Below are positions 7,240 through 13,953 of a DNA stretch of 16,012 nt, piece by piece. The stretch lies in assembly GCA_023252015.1 (NCBI GenBank), contig JAHEXS010000012.1:1-16012 (forward strand), read 5' to 3'. Each line of letters starts with the position of its first letter. Position 1 is the stretch's first letter. This stretch comes from Candidatus Nitrosotenuis sp. GTDB lineage: Archaea; Thermoproteota; Nitrososphaeria; Nitrososphaerales; Nitrosopumilaceae. Position numbers and translations under genes: made by a program. A model generated the notes under the pieces. That model was not told the origin of the DNA. It was given only the letters and a program-made list of their open reading frames with translations, and ran no database searches.

Positions 7240-8452
7240 ATTTTTTTGTCGATGCAGAAACCAGGGATATTACATCACGATCTCGCAGCTGGTACGTTGT
7301 CGGAAGGCGCAAATTATATCGAATGTCCTTTGCATAAAGCAGCCCCTTGGTAAGATCACTGTGAATTTCCTTGGCAAGGTCTGCAACTGTCGCACCGTCC
7401 TTTAACAAAATCAAGTCAGGCAAAACTCTGCCCTTTCTGTCTGAGAGTCTTTCCTCATCAGCCACAGGATAGATTGCATTCATTTTTAATAATTTGAATA
7501 CGGTGACATTGATTGCAAACTGGACTCCGGTTCTCATGTATTCGCCCATGATTTCCTTTGTGATAAAATCAAGTGCGTTTTTTTGCTTCTGGCTAAGCTC
7601 ATCCGGCTTTACTATGTTGAACTGCTCAGAGCCAGGAGAATATTTTATGAGCCCCTTTTGTTCTGCGCGTCGCAGTGATAGTTCACTGTCAGCGCTAGCA
7701 GGTACCACTATGATATCATTATAGCGCTCTCGTAACCGCGCAAAATTCTTGTCTGCCCCCTCAACATCTATTTTGTTTGCAACGATTAGGGAGGGTTTCG
7801 ATATCTTACGCAGAATTGTCACAAGTTTTTTGCTTTCCTGAAAGTTGATATCATCAAACTCCTTATCCTCGATTCCCGCTGCGCGCAATGCCTCCTTTAC
7901 ATGTGAATTATGCACGCCTATTCCACGATACAAATCAGCAATTGCCACAATTTTGTCAGTTCCAGTGTGAGTTATCTTTGAGACCTTGTCACGGTTTCCC
8001 TCAAGGATTTTCAGGTACCACATGATTAGCTCCTCTTCAATATCCGCAAAGTCAGATATTGGATCCCCAGTTCCAGCTTCCGATATTTTACCTGAAGAGT
8101 CGATTCCCCCAGATACGTCAACCACGTGGAGTAGCGCATCTGCCTGTGCAGCAACTGAAAGAAACTGGTTACCGAGTCCCTTTCCCTGCCACGCGTCCTT
8201 GATCAATCCCGGAAGATCAATTAGTTCAATTGGAATGTATCGCCATCCGTCAACACATTTTGAATTCTTTGGATTGTCAAAAACGTTGAATTCGGGGTGA
8301 ACACATAATGAAATTGCATTAGTAAGGCTCGACTCGGGTTTTTTTGTCGTAAACGGATAAGTGGAAATTTCAGATGATGAAAGTGTAGCAGAGTTGAAAA
8401 AGGTCGTCTTGCCAGTATTTGTCTTGCCGATAATTCCAATTTTTATTGGCAC
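7232..8452 (-). CDS. Obg/YchF-like GTPase with C-terminal TGS domain
   Basis: This 406-residue GTPase belongs to the Obg superfamily. G1 is GKTNTGKTT at 9-17, G3 is DLPG at 79-82, G4 is NKID at 226-229, and SAS near 252-254 is a likely G5. A canonical NKID argues for GTP, whereas bacterial YchF/OLA1 has an altered G4 and prefers ATP. A helical insert follows G3, and residues about 325-400 (ATVADLAKEIHSDL onward) form a TGS domain, which in related proteins contacts RNA or ribosomes. A role in translation or ribosome assembly is family knowledge, not shown here. The GTG start is 35 bp after the stop of the helical protein gene, so it may be the third gene of that unit. Its lysine-codon tail overlaps the end of cysS. 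Confidence 0.9.
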   Translation of the reverse strand: MPIKIGIIGKTNTGKTTFFNSATLSSSEISTYPFTTKKPESSLTNAISLCVHPEFNVFDNPKNSKCVDGWRYIPIELIDLPGLIKDAWQGKGLGNQFLSVAAQADALLHVVDVSGGIDSSGKISEAGTGDPISDFADIEEELIMWYLKILEGNRDKVSKITHTGTDKIVAIADLYRGIGVHNSHVKEALRAAGIEDKEFDDINFQESKKLVTILRKISKPSLIVANKIDVEGADKNFARLRERYNDIIVVPASADSELSLRRAEQKGLIKYSPGSEQFNIVKPDELSQKQKNALDFITKEIMGEYMRTGVQFAINVTVFKLLKMNAIYPVADEERLSDRKGRVLPDLILLKDGATVADLAKEIHSDLTKGLLYAKDIRYNLRLPTTYQLRDRDVISLVSASTKKSN

Positions 8453-8487
8453 AGATACAAATTGTGTTTTTAGCTATTTATCTCTGC

Positions 8488-8865
8488 CTAGTGGGTGTGA
8501 TCGTTTTGCGGTCTTTGTTTGAGTTTTTCGCAAGTGTTTTTCAGTTCATCGATTGACCAAGAGATTTCATCTAGTTCCTCTTTTGTTAGTTCGCCGTCCC
8601 ACTTGTCAAGCGTTATCTTTGATATTTGACATGCATGATACAAAACATTCCAGTATGGGTGATGCTCAGCAGTAGTACATGCAAGTTCAGAAACATCATC
8701 CAGACCGCTTTGTGCTCGTGCAAGGGAACTCATCTGCTCCCCAAAAAGACGCACTATGTTTGATTCAAGATCAGACTGAGTTTTTATCATGAGATTTTTT
8801 TTCTCGTATGATTTGATTAATTCCTGTAATGATTTGAAAAAATCATCAAAAGTTGCGTCAGCCAT
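8488..8865 (-). CDS. Helical hypothetical protein
   Basis: The 125-residue product is not recognised. It appears almost wholly alpha-helical and acidic, with charged helices at about 5-50 and 55-118 and two cysteines in the second half (C63, C79) plus C112. The motif AEHHPYWNVLYHACQ (67-81) is the most distinctive stretch. There is no signal peptide. Its ATG shares one base with the TAA of the upstream CoA-binding gene (TAATG), so translational coupling is likely and the two products may act together. It might be a partner of the CoA-binding protein or the GTPase, but nothing in the sequence proves this. Confidence 0.8.
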   Translation of the reverse strand: MADATFDDFFKSLQELIKSYEKKNLMIKTQSDLESNIVRLFGEQMSSLARAQSGLDDVSELACTTAEHHPYWNVLYHACQISKITLDKWDGELTKEELDEISWSIDELKNTCEKLKQRPQNDHTH

Positions 8866-9290
8866 TAGAACAACCGCTGGTGCTCAGCAAGCATACATCG
8901 GTTGAATATGATTTTGATTCCTGCCTTTTCTGCAAGCGCCTCTGCCTCAGGATTGTGAATTCCCTCCTGGAGCCAGATCACTTTTGGTTTCTTTTTTATC
9001 GCTTCCTGTACTACTGGAAGGACTTGATCCGACGGTCTAAACACATCAACAATGTCAATTTGCTGATCAACATCTTGCAAAGAGGAATAGCATTTTTTCT
9101 CCAGTATTTCATCCGCAGTTGGGTTTACAGGCATTATGTTATATCCTTGAGTTTGCAAGTATTTTGGCACATAATGTGCGGCCTTTTCGGCATTTTTTGA
9201 CATTCCAACCACGGCTACGTTCTTGAGTGAGAGAATTTGTTTTATTTCGTCGTCTGTGTGCGAGTCTACTTCCATGATACAGGTGTACAC
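8865..9290 (-). CDS. CoA-binding domain protein (YccU-like)
   Basis: A single Rossmann-type CoA-binding domain of 141 residues (CoA_binding_2 type). The nucleotide-binding first strand NVAVVGMSKNAEKAAHYVPK spans 24-43. PVNP is at 54-57, DVFRP at 82-86, WLQEGIHN at 106-113, and the C-terminal NRCMLAEHQR at 130-139 carries the conserved Cys and His of the family. Such proteins bind CoA; most have no assigned reaction. A box A (TATAAG, minus strand, 9316-9311) lies 26 nt before the first ATG and supports it, although a second ATG at 9275 would also fit the family. It begins the CoA-binding, helical protein, GTPase run. Confidence 0.92.
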   Translation of the reverse strand: MYTCIMEVDSHTDDEIKQILSLKNVAVVGMSKNAEKAAHYVPKYLQTQGYNIMPVNPTADEILEKKCYSSLQDVDQQIDIVDVFRPSDQVLPVVQEAIKKKPKVIWLQEGIHNPEAEALAEKAGIKIIFNRCMLAEHQRLF

Positions 9291-9310
9291 AAAACAGAAT
9301 ATGTTTTTTA

Positions 9311-9316
9311 CTTATA
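9311..9316 (-). promoter_or_regulatory. Box A of the CoA-binding protein gene
   Basis: Minus-strand TATAAG lies 26 nt before the ATG at 9290, so the transcript is probably leaderless. The box overlaps the stop codon of the possible small membrane protein frame just upstream. Confidence 0.5.
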
Positions 9317-9488
9317 CAGTGAGATCATCGAATAAATCTGGCTGATAAATCGTAGGTAGCAATACAATAACCATCGTCACGAATCTGATGAATCCATAAT
9401 ACATGCGTATCAGAGGTAGGCAAAGTGGAATAATATCGTTGTATGGATATGAATTTCTTGTTACCGTGTAAAACCAAAACAGGATCAA
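9312..9488 (-). CDS. Possible small membrane protein (58 aa)
   Basis: A minus-strand frame from a TTG at 9488 to a TAA at 9312-9314 encodes a hydrophobic peptide. It starts MILFWFYTVTRN, continues with IIPLCLPLIRMYYGFIRF, then VTMVIVLLPTIYQ, and ends acidic with PDLFDDLTV. The frame is open upstream to a TGA at 9537-9539 and reads AALAVICLN, extending the first hydrophobic stretch. This gives two likely membrane helices. No good ATG or box A is seen, so it may be a 5'-truncated remnant. A second minus-strand frame over the same bases (9325-9525) is also open but has no hydrophobic pattern or motif. This is the only candidate gene in the 9291-9629 gap. Confidence 0.3.
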   Translation of the reverse strand: MILFWFYTVTRNSYPYNDIIPLCLPLIRMYYGFIRFVTMVIVLLPTIYQPDLFDDLTV

Positions 9489-9601
9489 GTTCAGACAGAT
9501 TACCGCAAGTGCTGCTGGAACGCACGCCTGCAGAGATCAGAATCTAGGCCATTGAAGTAGGAAGGGCCACGGGACTTGTCCAGTAGGCTCACCGCAAAAT
9601 T

Positions 9602-9608
9602 CTTTATA
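9602..9608 (+). promoter_or_regulatory. Box A of the winged-helix/Met-rich protein gene
   Basis: CTTTATA with its first T at 9603 lies 27 nt before a GTG at 9630. It places the start of transcription on that GTG and argues against an ATG at 9576 that lies upstream of the box. Confidence 0.6.
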
Positions 9609-9629
9609 GTGACAGCATCAATAGACGTT

Positions 9630-10178
9630 GTGGAAGAGGAACCAAAAGACATAATCGTCTTGGGCGCAATCAAAAAGGGTGCCAAAAAGTTTGACAAAAT
9701 AAAAAACAAGACGGGAATTGAGCCAGAAGAGCTAAACAAAATTTTAGAAAAACTTGAAGAACGAGGCATGATTAGAGTTGATAAGAAAAAAGGGTTCTTT
9801 GGCGGAGAAAAAATCGAGATGCAAATAACAGACAAGGGCTCAAATGAGTTAGAGCACAGAATTCATGAGATGCAACAAAACTGGGAACAAATGGTCCAGT
9901 TGTACAAATCAGGCGACAAGAAAAAGCTGGAAGGGTTCATGGAATCCAACAAGTCGATGCTGCCAATGATGATGTTCTTTGGAATAATGGACATGATGAT
10001 GTTTTCAACAATGTTTTCAATGATGGGCTCACAAATGCACGACTATGTTCCGCAAGACCAGATTCCCCCAGGGGCAGAAAACCAGCCAGGTGATGTCGGA
10101 GGCGACATGGGTGGAGATTCAGGTGGCGACATGGGTGGAGATTCAGGTGGCGGATATGACATCGATATCGGCTTTTAG
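9630..10178 (+). CDS. Winged-helix protein with Met-rich segment and Gly/Asp-rich tail
   Basis: The 182-residue product has three parts. Residues about 5-70 look like a winged helix: DIIVLGAIKKGAKKFDKI, then a recognition-helix region EELNKILEKLEERGMI, then a basic wing and ITDKG. Residues 71-105 are a charged helix. Residues 110-136 hold 12 methionines in 27 positions (MLPMMMFFGIMDMMMFSTMF and on), a hydrophobic helix that could sit on a membrane, mediate assembly or bind Cu(I). The tail (about 153-182) is GGDMGGDS-type repeats ending YDIDIGF. The GTG at 9630 is chosen because the promoter lies between it and the upstream ATG at 9576. DNA binding is inferred from fold pattern; the function is unknown. 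BirA follows on the same strand after 76 bp. Confidence 0.85.
   Translation: MEEEPKDIIVLGAIKKGAKKFDKIKNKTGIEPEELNKILEKLEERGMIRVDKKKGFFGGEKIEMQITDKGSNELEHRIHEMQQNWEQMVQLYKSGDKKKLEGFMESNKSMLPMMMFFGIMDMMMFSTMFSMMGSQMHDYVPQDQIPPGAENQPGDVGGDMGGDSGGDMGGDSGGGYDIDIGF
10101..10148 (+). repeat. Two perfect 24-bp tandem copies in the Gly/Asp tail
   Basis: Two exact, abutting 24-bp units (10101-10124 and 10125-10148), each encoding GDMGGDSG. A third, partial GGC-G start follows. Perfect identity at wobble positions points to recent duplication, so the copy number probably varies between strains. Confidence 0.9.
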
Positions 10179-10254
10179 GTTTCCAAAAACCATACAAAAT
10201 CAGCGGGTTTTTTAAAAATTTTAAATCATCCCAGAATCCAAGTTTCATTGTTTT

Positions 10255-11253
10255 ATGTCATATACAGCTCATGAAAACGTCGGACTGATCAAGGTACTAC
10301 AGTTTCTCAAAGCACATCATTCAGAATATCTCTCAGGTGAAGACCTAAGCGAGGTACTAAAGATAAGCAGAGTTGCAGTCTGGAAGCACATAAAAAAGAT
10401 CCAAGCACTTGGATACGAGATAGAATCAAAACAAAACCTCGGATACAGGCTCACAAAAATGACCGACTTGATGCTACCTTGGGAAATAACAGACGGCCTT
10501 AAAACAAAAAACATTGGAAGAAAAATATATTATTTTGATACGATAGATTCAACACAAAGTTTTGCATCAACAATAGCAAACAACAAAGCAGAAGATGGAA
10601 CAGTCATCATATCTGAAACGCAGGATTCCGGAAAGGGAAGGCTTGGGCGCAATTGGGTTTCACCAAGGGGCGGGATTTGGCTTTCAGTGATATTGCACCC
10701 AAGGTTCGATGTTGCAAAGATTACCCTAGTCCCCCTGGTTGCGTCAATTGCATTATCAGCGGCAATTCAAAAAACATTGGATGTGAAAACTGAGCTAAAG
10801 TGGCCAAACGATGTTACTTTGAGGGGGAAAAAAATTGCAGGAATGATTATCGATGCGTCAATTGAGTCAAGCAGCATAGAGAGTATGATTCTAGGTGTCG
10901 GAATAAACTTCAGAGTAAATCCAGCCGAGATTGAAAAAAAGATAAAGAAAAAAGAAAATTTTTATGGAGTGGCAACACTTGTGAGTCAAAATAACAAGAT
11001 AAAGCCTGCAAAGCTTGTGCAGGCGTTTTTGGAAGAATTTGAGAAAATTCTAAATTTGCTAAGAGATGGCAAAATAAACAAGATAATTAAAGAATGGACT
11101 GCAAATTCCTCAACCATAGGTAAATCAATCACGGTATCAACGTCAAATGGAAAAATAACAGGTAGGGCGATAAAACTCGACACCGATGGCGGTTTGATAG
11201 TAATGCAAAAATCAAAACCCCTCAAGATTATGGTAGGCGATATTTCCTACTAG
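10255..11253 (+). CDS. birA: Biotin-[acetyl-CoA-carboxylase] ligase with N-terminal HTH (BirA)
   Basis: BirA activates biotin with ATP and attaches it to a lysine of the biotin carboxyl carrier protein of acyl-CoA carboxylase. In Thaumarchaea this carboxylase serves the 3-hydroxypropionate/4-hydroxybutyrate carbon-fixation cycle (family and lineage knowledge). The 332-residue protein has an N-terminal winged HTH (about 8-68, including GEDLSEVLKISRVAVWKHIK). Next come the biotin-binding loop GKGRLGR at 126-132, KWPND at 182-186, GVGIN at 214-218 and a C-terminal SH3-like domain (about 285-332). The HTH makes it the class II form, able in bacteria to repress biotin genes with biotinyl-AMP as corepressor; no biotin genes are adjacent. 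Its TAG directly abuts the stop codon of the convergent small gene. Confidence 0.95.
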   Translation: MSYTAHENVGLIKVLQFLKAHHSEYLSGEDLSEVLKISRVAVWKHIKKIQALGYEIESKQNLGYRLTKMTDLMLPWEITDGLKTKNIGRKIYYFDTIDSTQSFASTIANNKAEDGTVIISETQDSGKGRLGRNWVSPRGGIWLSVILHPRFDVAKITLVPLVASIALSAAIQKTLDVKTELKWPNDVTLRGKKIAGMIIDASIESSSIESMILGVGINFRVNPAEIEKKIKKKENFYGVATLVSQNNKIKPAKLVQAFLEEFEKILNLLRDGKINKIIKEWTANSSTIGKSITVSTSNGKITGRAIKLDTDGGLIVMQKSKPLKIMVGDISY

Positions 11254-11595
11254 TTATTTTTTGGATTTTTTTACGCGTGTCTTTTTTCCAGTCTTTTGGG
11301 ATTCTTGCTCGTCTATTATTGACGCCTCGGTCTTGATGATGTCCTTTAGATCCACTTGGATTGAGAGGAGTGTTGATACAATTTGCTCAAGTTGCCTCGT
11401 ATAGTCATCATATACTGCGTTTAGTGCAGTCTTTTTTTCGTCAGACTTCATCAGATATTCGTTTAAGCGAAGTGCGTTTGTAGTGTTAATCATTTCAGGC
11501 ATAATTGGTTCTGGGGAGCCAAGTTGCGATATTTCGTCTTGAATCTGTTGGATTCTCATCTTTAGGTCATTCAAATTATTACCAAGACCAGGCAT
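11254..11595 (-). CDS. Coiled-coil hypothetical protein with lysine-rich tail
   Basis: The 113-residue product is unrecognised. It begins MPGLGNNLNDLKMRIQQ, is predicted to be mainly helical with two amphipathic stretches (about 7-27 and 40-90), and ends in a basic tail KTGKKTRVKKSKK that could bind nucleic acid or a membrane. The frame is open further upstream to an ATG at 11742, but that part overlaps the signal-peptide region of the divergent protease and reads as cysteine/histidine-rich noise. The ATG at 11595 has a box A-like ATTATAA 26-32 nt before it, and is chosen. The gene is divergent by 12 bp from the protease gene and its stop codon abuts that of birA. Confidence 0.75.
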   Translation of the reverse strand: MPGLGNNLNDLKMRIQQIQDEISQLGSPEPIMPEMINTTNALRLNEYLMKSDEKKTALNAVYDDYTRQLEQIVSTLLSIQVDLKDIIKTEASIIDEQESQKTGKKTRVKKSKK

Positions 11596-11607
11596 ATACC
11601 AATTGTC

Positions 11608-12720
11608 ATGAAAATATGCATTATAATCATTTTTGTGGCTTTTATGTTCAGTGTTCACGTAATTCCGATTTTTGCAGATGAGAAATACGATATGGCAAAC
11701 GCAATGTATGTGGACGCTGCAAAATACTTTGCAAAAGGTCAATACAAGGAGTCAATATCGATATACGACAAGATACTTCAAAGATATCCAGACAATACGG
11801 CGGTTCTAAAAATGAAAGGTGTTGCCGAAAGCAATCTAGGTTACCATCAAAAATCACTAATCGACTTTTACAAAGTATATCAGAAAAACCCAAAGGACGT
11901 AGTTTCATTACTTGGCTTGGGTGTTGGGTTTGGTAATTTTGGCGAATATCAGGAGGCAAAAAAATACTTTGATTCTGCATACAGCCTTTATCCAAATTAT
12001 ACTGTTGCAAAAAACTATAAAGAATTTGCAGACAAGACAATCAAAAAATACCCGTACAAGCCAACTGCAAAACCAAAAGAAACCGGAAAGACAGATGCAA
12101 AAACCTTTGAGGGCTACGTCAGCAAGGTTTCCGCAACAGTGACAAAGGAAAAACGCTACATCGAGTATCCAAATCCAAGCTTTGACGTCATCAAAAAATT
12201 TCTCCGGGATTATGAAAAATGGAACTTTGAGCAGCAGATAAAGGCAGGCTCAAGCGGATTCCCAAATCCAAAAATAACCCAGGATAACGACACGTTTGTT
12301 TTAAACTACAAAGTCTACGTAAACAGGCAGCCAACTGGCTTGCCGCTAGATCATGTAGGTACGTTAAACAATTCCACACAATACTGGGAATCTCAAACCT
12401 TCAGTTCAAACAAAGGAAAGGCAGTAGTCAAATTCTCATACACAGACACAAAGGCAGATGCAAACATTTGGGTCACTTGGACTGTACGAAAACTAGGAGA
12501 GGGAGTCTTGGGTCATGCGCACATAGGAAAGGGAGTAGTTGAGGTCGCACTAGGCGATTACAACTGCGATGGGAGTTTTCAGCTGTATGATGTGAATAGC
12601 GTCGAGAAGATAATGCGGCATGAACTTGGCCACACGGTAGGACTTGGTCATTCAAACTACACAGATAGCATCATGTATCCAACCATGAAGCCAAAATACG
12701 CGTACTGTCTACTGAACTAA
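11608..12720 (+). CDS. Exported TPR-matrixin zinc metalloprotease
   Basis: A 370-residue predicted extracytoplasmic protease. The N-terminus is a signal peptide (MKICIIIIFVAFMFSVHVIP, probable cleavage after IFA at 23). Residues about 30-145 form three TPR-like helical repeats (for example AKYFAKGQYKESISIYDKIL and the two units after it). A linker rich in Lys and Pro (148-165) leads to the catalytic part. HELGHTVGLGH at 338-348 supplies the metzincin zinc ligands H338, H342 and H348 with catalytic E339, and SIMYPT at 354-359 is the Met-turn. GHAHIGKG (302-309) and the Asp-rich DYNCDGS (317-323) resemble structural ion sites of matrixins. No cysteine-switch propeptide is seen. Substrate unknown; the TPR part may recognise the target or surface partners. 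The last 12 bp overlap the convergent HisKA-like gene. Confidence 0.9.
   Translation: MKICIIIIFVAFMFSVHVIPIFADEKYDMANAMYVDAAKYFAKGQYKESISIYDKILQRYPDNTAVLKMKGVAESNLGYHQKSLIDFYKVYQKNPKDVVSLLGLGVGFGNFGEYQEAKKYFDSAYSLYPNYTVAKNYKEFADKTIKKYPYKPTAKPKETGKTDAKTFEGYVSKVSATVTKEKRYIEYPNPSFDVIKKFLRDYEKWNFEQQIKAGSSGFPNPKITQDNDTFVLNYKVYVNRQPTGLPLDHVGTLNNSTQYWESQTFSSNKGKAVVKFSYTDTKADANIWVTWTVRKLGEGVLGHAHIGKGVVEVALGDYNCDGSFQLYDVNSVEKIMRHELGHTVGLGHSNYTDSIMYPTMKPKYAYCLLN
11621..11627 (-). promoter_or_regulatory. Box A of the coiled-coil protein gene, inside the protease start region
   Basis: Minus-strand ATTATAA lies 26-32 nt before the ATG at 11595. It falls within codons 5-7 of the divergent protease gene (starting 11608), so the two promoters must overlap the opposite coding regions. 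Confidence 0.4.
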
Positions 12721-12984
12721 GCTGTCGTTTCGAATCTCTTCTACCAACGTTTTTGTCTTTGTTGCAGCCTGTGCAATCATCTCAAAGTATGCTTTTGTTT
12801 CTTCATCCAAAAACTTGCCAAGTCTTTTTGAGAGAATTTCGTTTGCATTTGAGATTACGCAAATTGGATCCACAAGATCATTTACCAAGTCGGTTTTTCT
12901 TTTTTGGTAGAGGTTACGCCTTGCGGATGCAGCGTTGCTAGTCCTTGACAAGTTTTCACAATGAATTCCCTTGTATCCCATCAT
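12709..12984 (-). CDS. Stand-alone HisKA-like (DHp) domain lacking the phosphoacceptor His
   Basis: The 91-residue product has a basic N-terminal half (SARRNLYQKRK, 20-30) followed by a two-helix segment (about 31-87) resembling the dimerisation domain of histidine kinases. Where kinases have H-E-L-R-T-P-L this protein reads N35-D-L-V-D-P-I41, so the proline kink is kept but the phosphorylated histidine is Asn. No ATPase domain or receiver follows. It cannot be a kinase; a dimerisation or docking module is the likely role. The start ATG overlaps the TGA of the TrmB-like gene (ATGA), so the two are translationally coupled and perhaps form a complex. The HisKA assignment is by pattern only and could be a chance helical hairpin. 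Confidence 0.7.
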   Translation of the reverse strand: MMGYKGIHCENLSRTSNAASARRNLYQKRKTDLVNDLVDPICVISNANEILSKRLGKFLDEETKAYFEMIAQAATKTKTLVEEIRNDSLVQ

Positions 12985-13814
12985 TGTTTCTTCACTCTTT
13001 TTACTCTCTGCGGCACTACAACTTCGATTGTTTTTGATTTGTCCCACAAAAGCGTACAAAGACTGTACATGTTGTTTACCATCTCAATGGAATTTGTATG
13101 CATTACAGAATCACCCTCGTCGTTTAAGTCCATGGATCCGTTTAGTGAGCCAGACATTATCAGTTGCTTGTTTTCCTCTACGACCATTCTGCTCTTTGAT
13201 GGAAGTTTTCCAAGTCTAATCTCAGACGGGTTTAGTCTGCTGATAAATGACAGTTCTTTTTCACTTGCAACTTCGGTTAGAATTCTAACTTTAACTCCGT
13301 TTTCTTTTAGCATCTGGATTCTCTCCGGAATCATCGTGTGGTACATTCTCATCAGGTCTTCTTGCGGTGCAACAATATACACAACTCCTGATGCCTTTTG
13401 CAGAATCTTGCCAATTCTTGAATAGATGTTTGAGCGTCCCTGAATTATCATAAAGGACGATATCTCCTGCATGTCACAGTTGTGTACAATTTCACTAATG
13501 TCCTGAGATATTTTCGTCGACAAGCTCTTCATTGTCACGATTTCATCCTGCTTTCGCTCAAGGATGGTACTTAATGCTTCAATTGGTTCTATTGCTGAGC
13601 ACAGTGTTGGATTTGAGAACGTGGTCGATACGACGCCCAAGTTTCTAAGCTTGCTCAAAGAGCGATACGTCTTGCCCCTATCAATGCCAAGCCTTGACGA
13701 AAGAGTTCCAACGGCTACGGGACCGGTTTGGAGCAGTCCCATGTAGACTTTGGAGTCAATGTCTTCAAAACCAAAGTATGCCAGTGATTCAATAATTTGT
13801 TGTTGATTCATCAT
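12981..13814 (-). CDS. TrmB-family transcriptional regulator
   Basis: A 277-residue regulator of the TrmB type. The N-terminal winged helix (about 6-72: ESLAYFGFEDIDSKVYMGLL, then GPVAVGTLSSRLGIDRGKTYRSLSKL) is the family's DNA-binding domain. A coiled-coil linker (80-112) follows. Residues about 117-260 form a phospholipase D-like effector domain (VVYIVAPQEDLM, VKVRILTEV, then MSGSLNGSMDL), without the HKD catalytic residues, as in other regulators. The maltose-binding C-terminal domain of classical sugar-sensing TrmB is absent, so the ligand is unknown. The end is basic (RVKRVKKQ). Two tandem ATGs open the gene. A palindrome (13823-13833) lies between them and the box A, suggesting autorepression. 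It heads an operon with the HisKA-like gene. Confidence 0.92.
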   Translation of the reverse strand: MMNQQQIIESLAYFGFEDIDSKVYMGLLQTGPVAVGTLSSRLGIDRGKTYRSLSKLRNLGVVSTTFSNPTLCSAIEPIEALSTILERKQDEIVTMKSLSTKISQDISEIVHNCDMQEISSFMIIQGRSNIYSRIGKILQKASGVVYIVAPQEDLMRMYHTMIPERIQMLKENGVKVRILTEVASEKELSFISRLNPSEIRLGKLPSKSRMVVEENKQLIMSGSLNGSMDLNDEGDSVMHTNSIEMVNNMYSLCTLLWDKSKTIEVVVPQRVKRVKKQ

Positions 13815-13822
13815 AATCCCCG

Positions 13823-13833
13823 AATCTCAGATT
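13823..13833. promoter_or_regulatory. Candidate operator palindrome in the TrmB-like gene promoter
   Basis: AATCT-C-AGATT is a perfect inverted repeat with a one-base centre, flanked by an outer TAATC/GATTA pair (13814-13834). It lies between the AT-rich box A (minus strand, about 13838-13848) and the ATG at 13814, where a bound dimer would block transcription start. Autoregulation is inferred. Confidence 0.4.
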
Positions 13834-13920
13834 AATGAATAAAATAATAGATATTGTTTGTTCAGAATAGACAGACAGCCACCTAATACACATTCAGATC
13901 GCACTCCAATTTCCTGAAAG

Positions 13921-13929
13921 TTATATAAT
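13921..13929 (+). promoter_or_regulatory. Box A of the 121-residue protein gene
   Basis: TTATATAAT lies 25-33 nt before the TTG at 13954. The predicted transcript would have no leader or only a few bases. Confidence 0.5.
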
Positions 13930-13953
13930 CAGCGTTTTCAAAAGTTAATTGAT

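Noticed and set aside
9576..9629. ATG at 9576 as start of the winged-helix protein.
   Set aside because: The box A lies downstream of this ATG, and the added residues do not belong to the fold; the GTG at 9630 fits.
9500..9835. A 111-codon minus-strand frame.
   Set aside because: It is antisense to the winged-helix gene across its promoter and start, and has no motif.
11596..11742. N-terminal extension of the coiled-coil protein.
   Set aside because: It would overlap the protease signal-peptide region by 135 bp and is rich in Cys/His without pattern.
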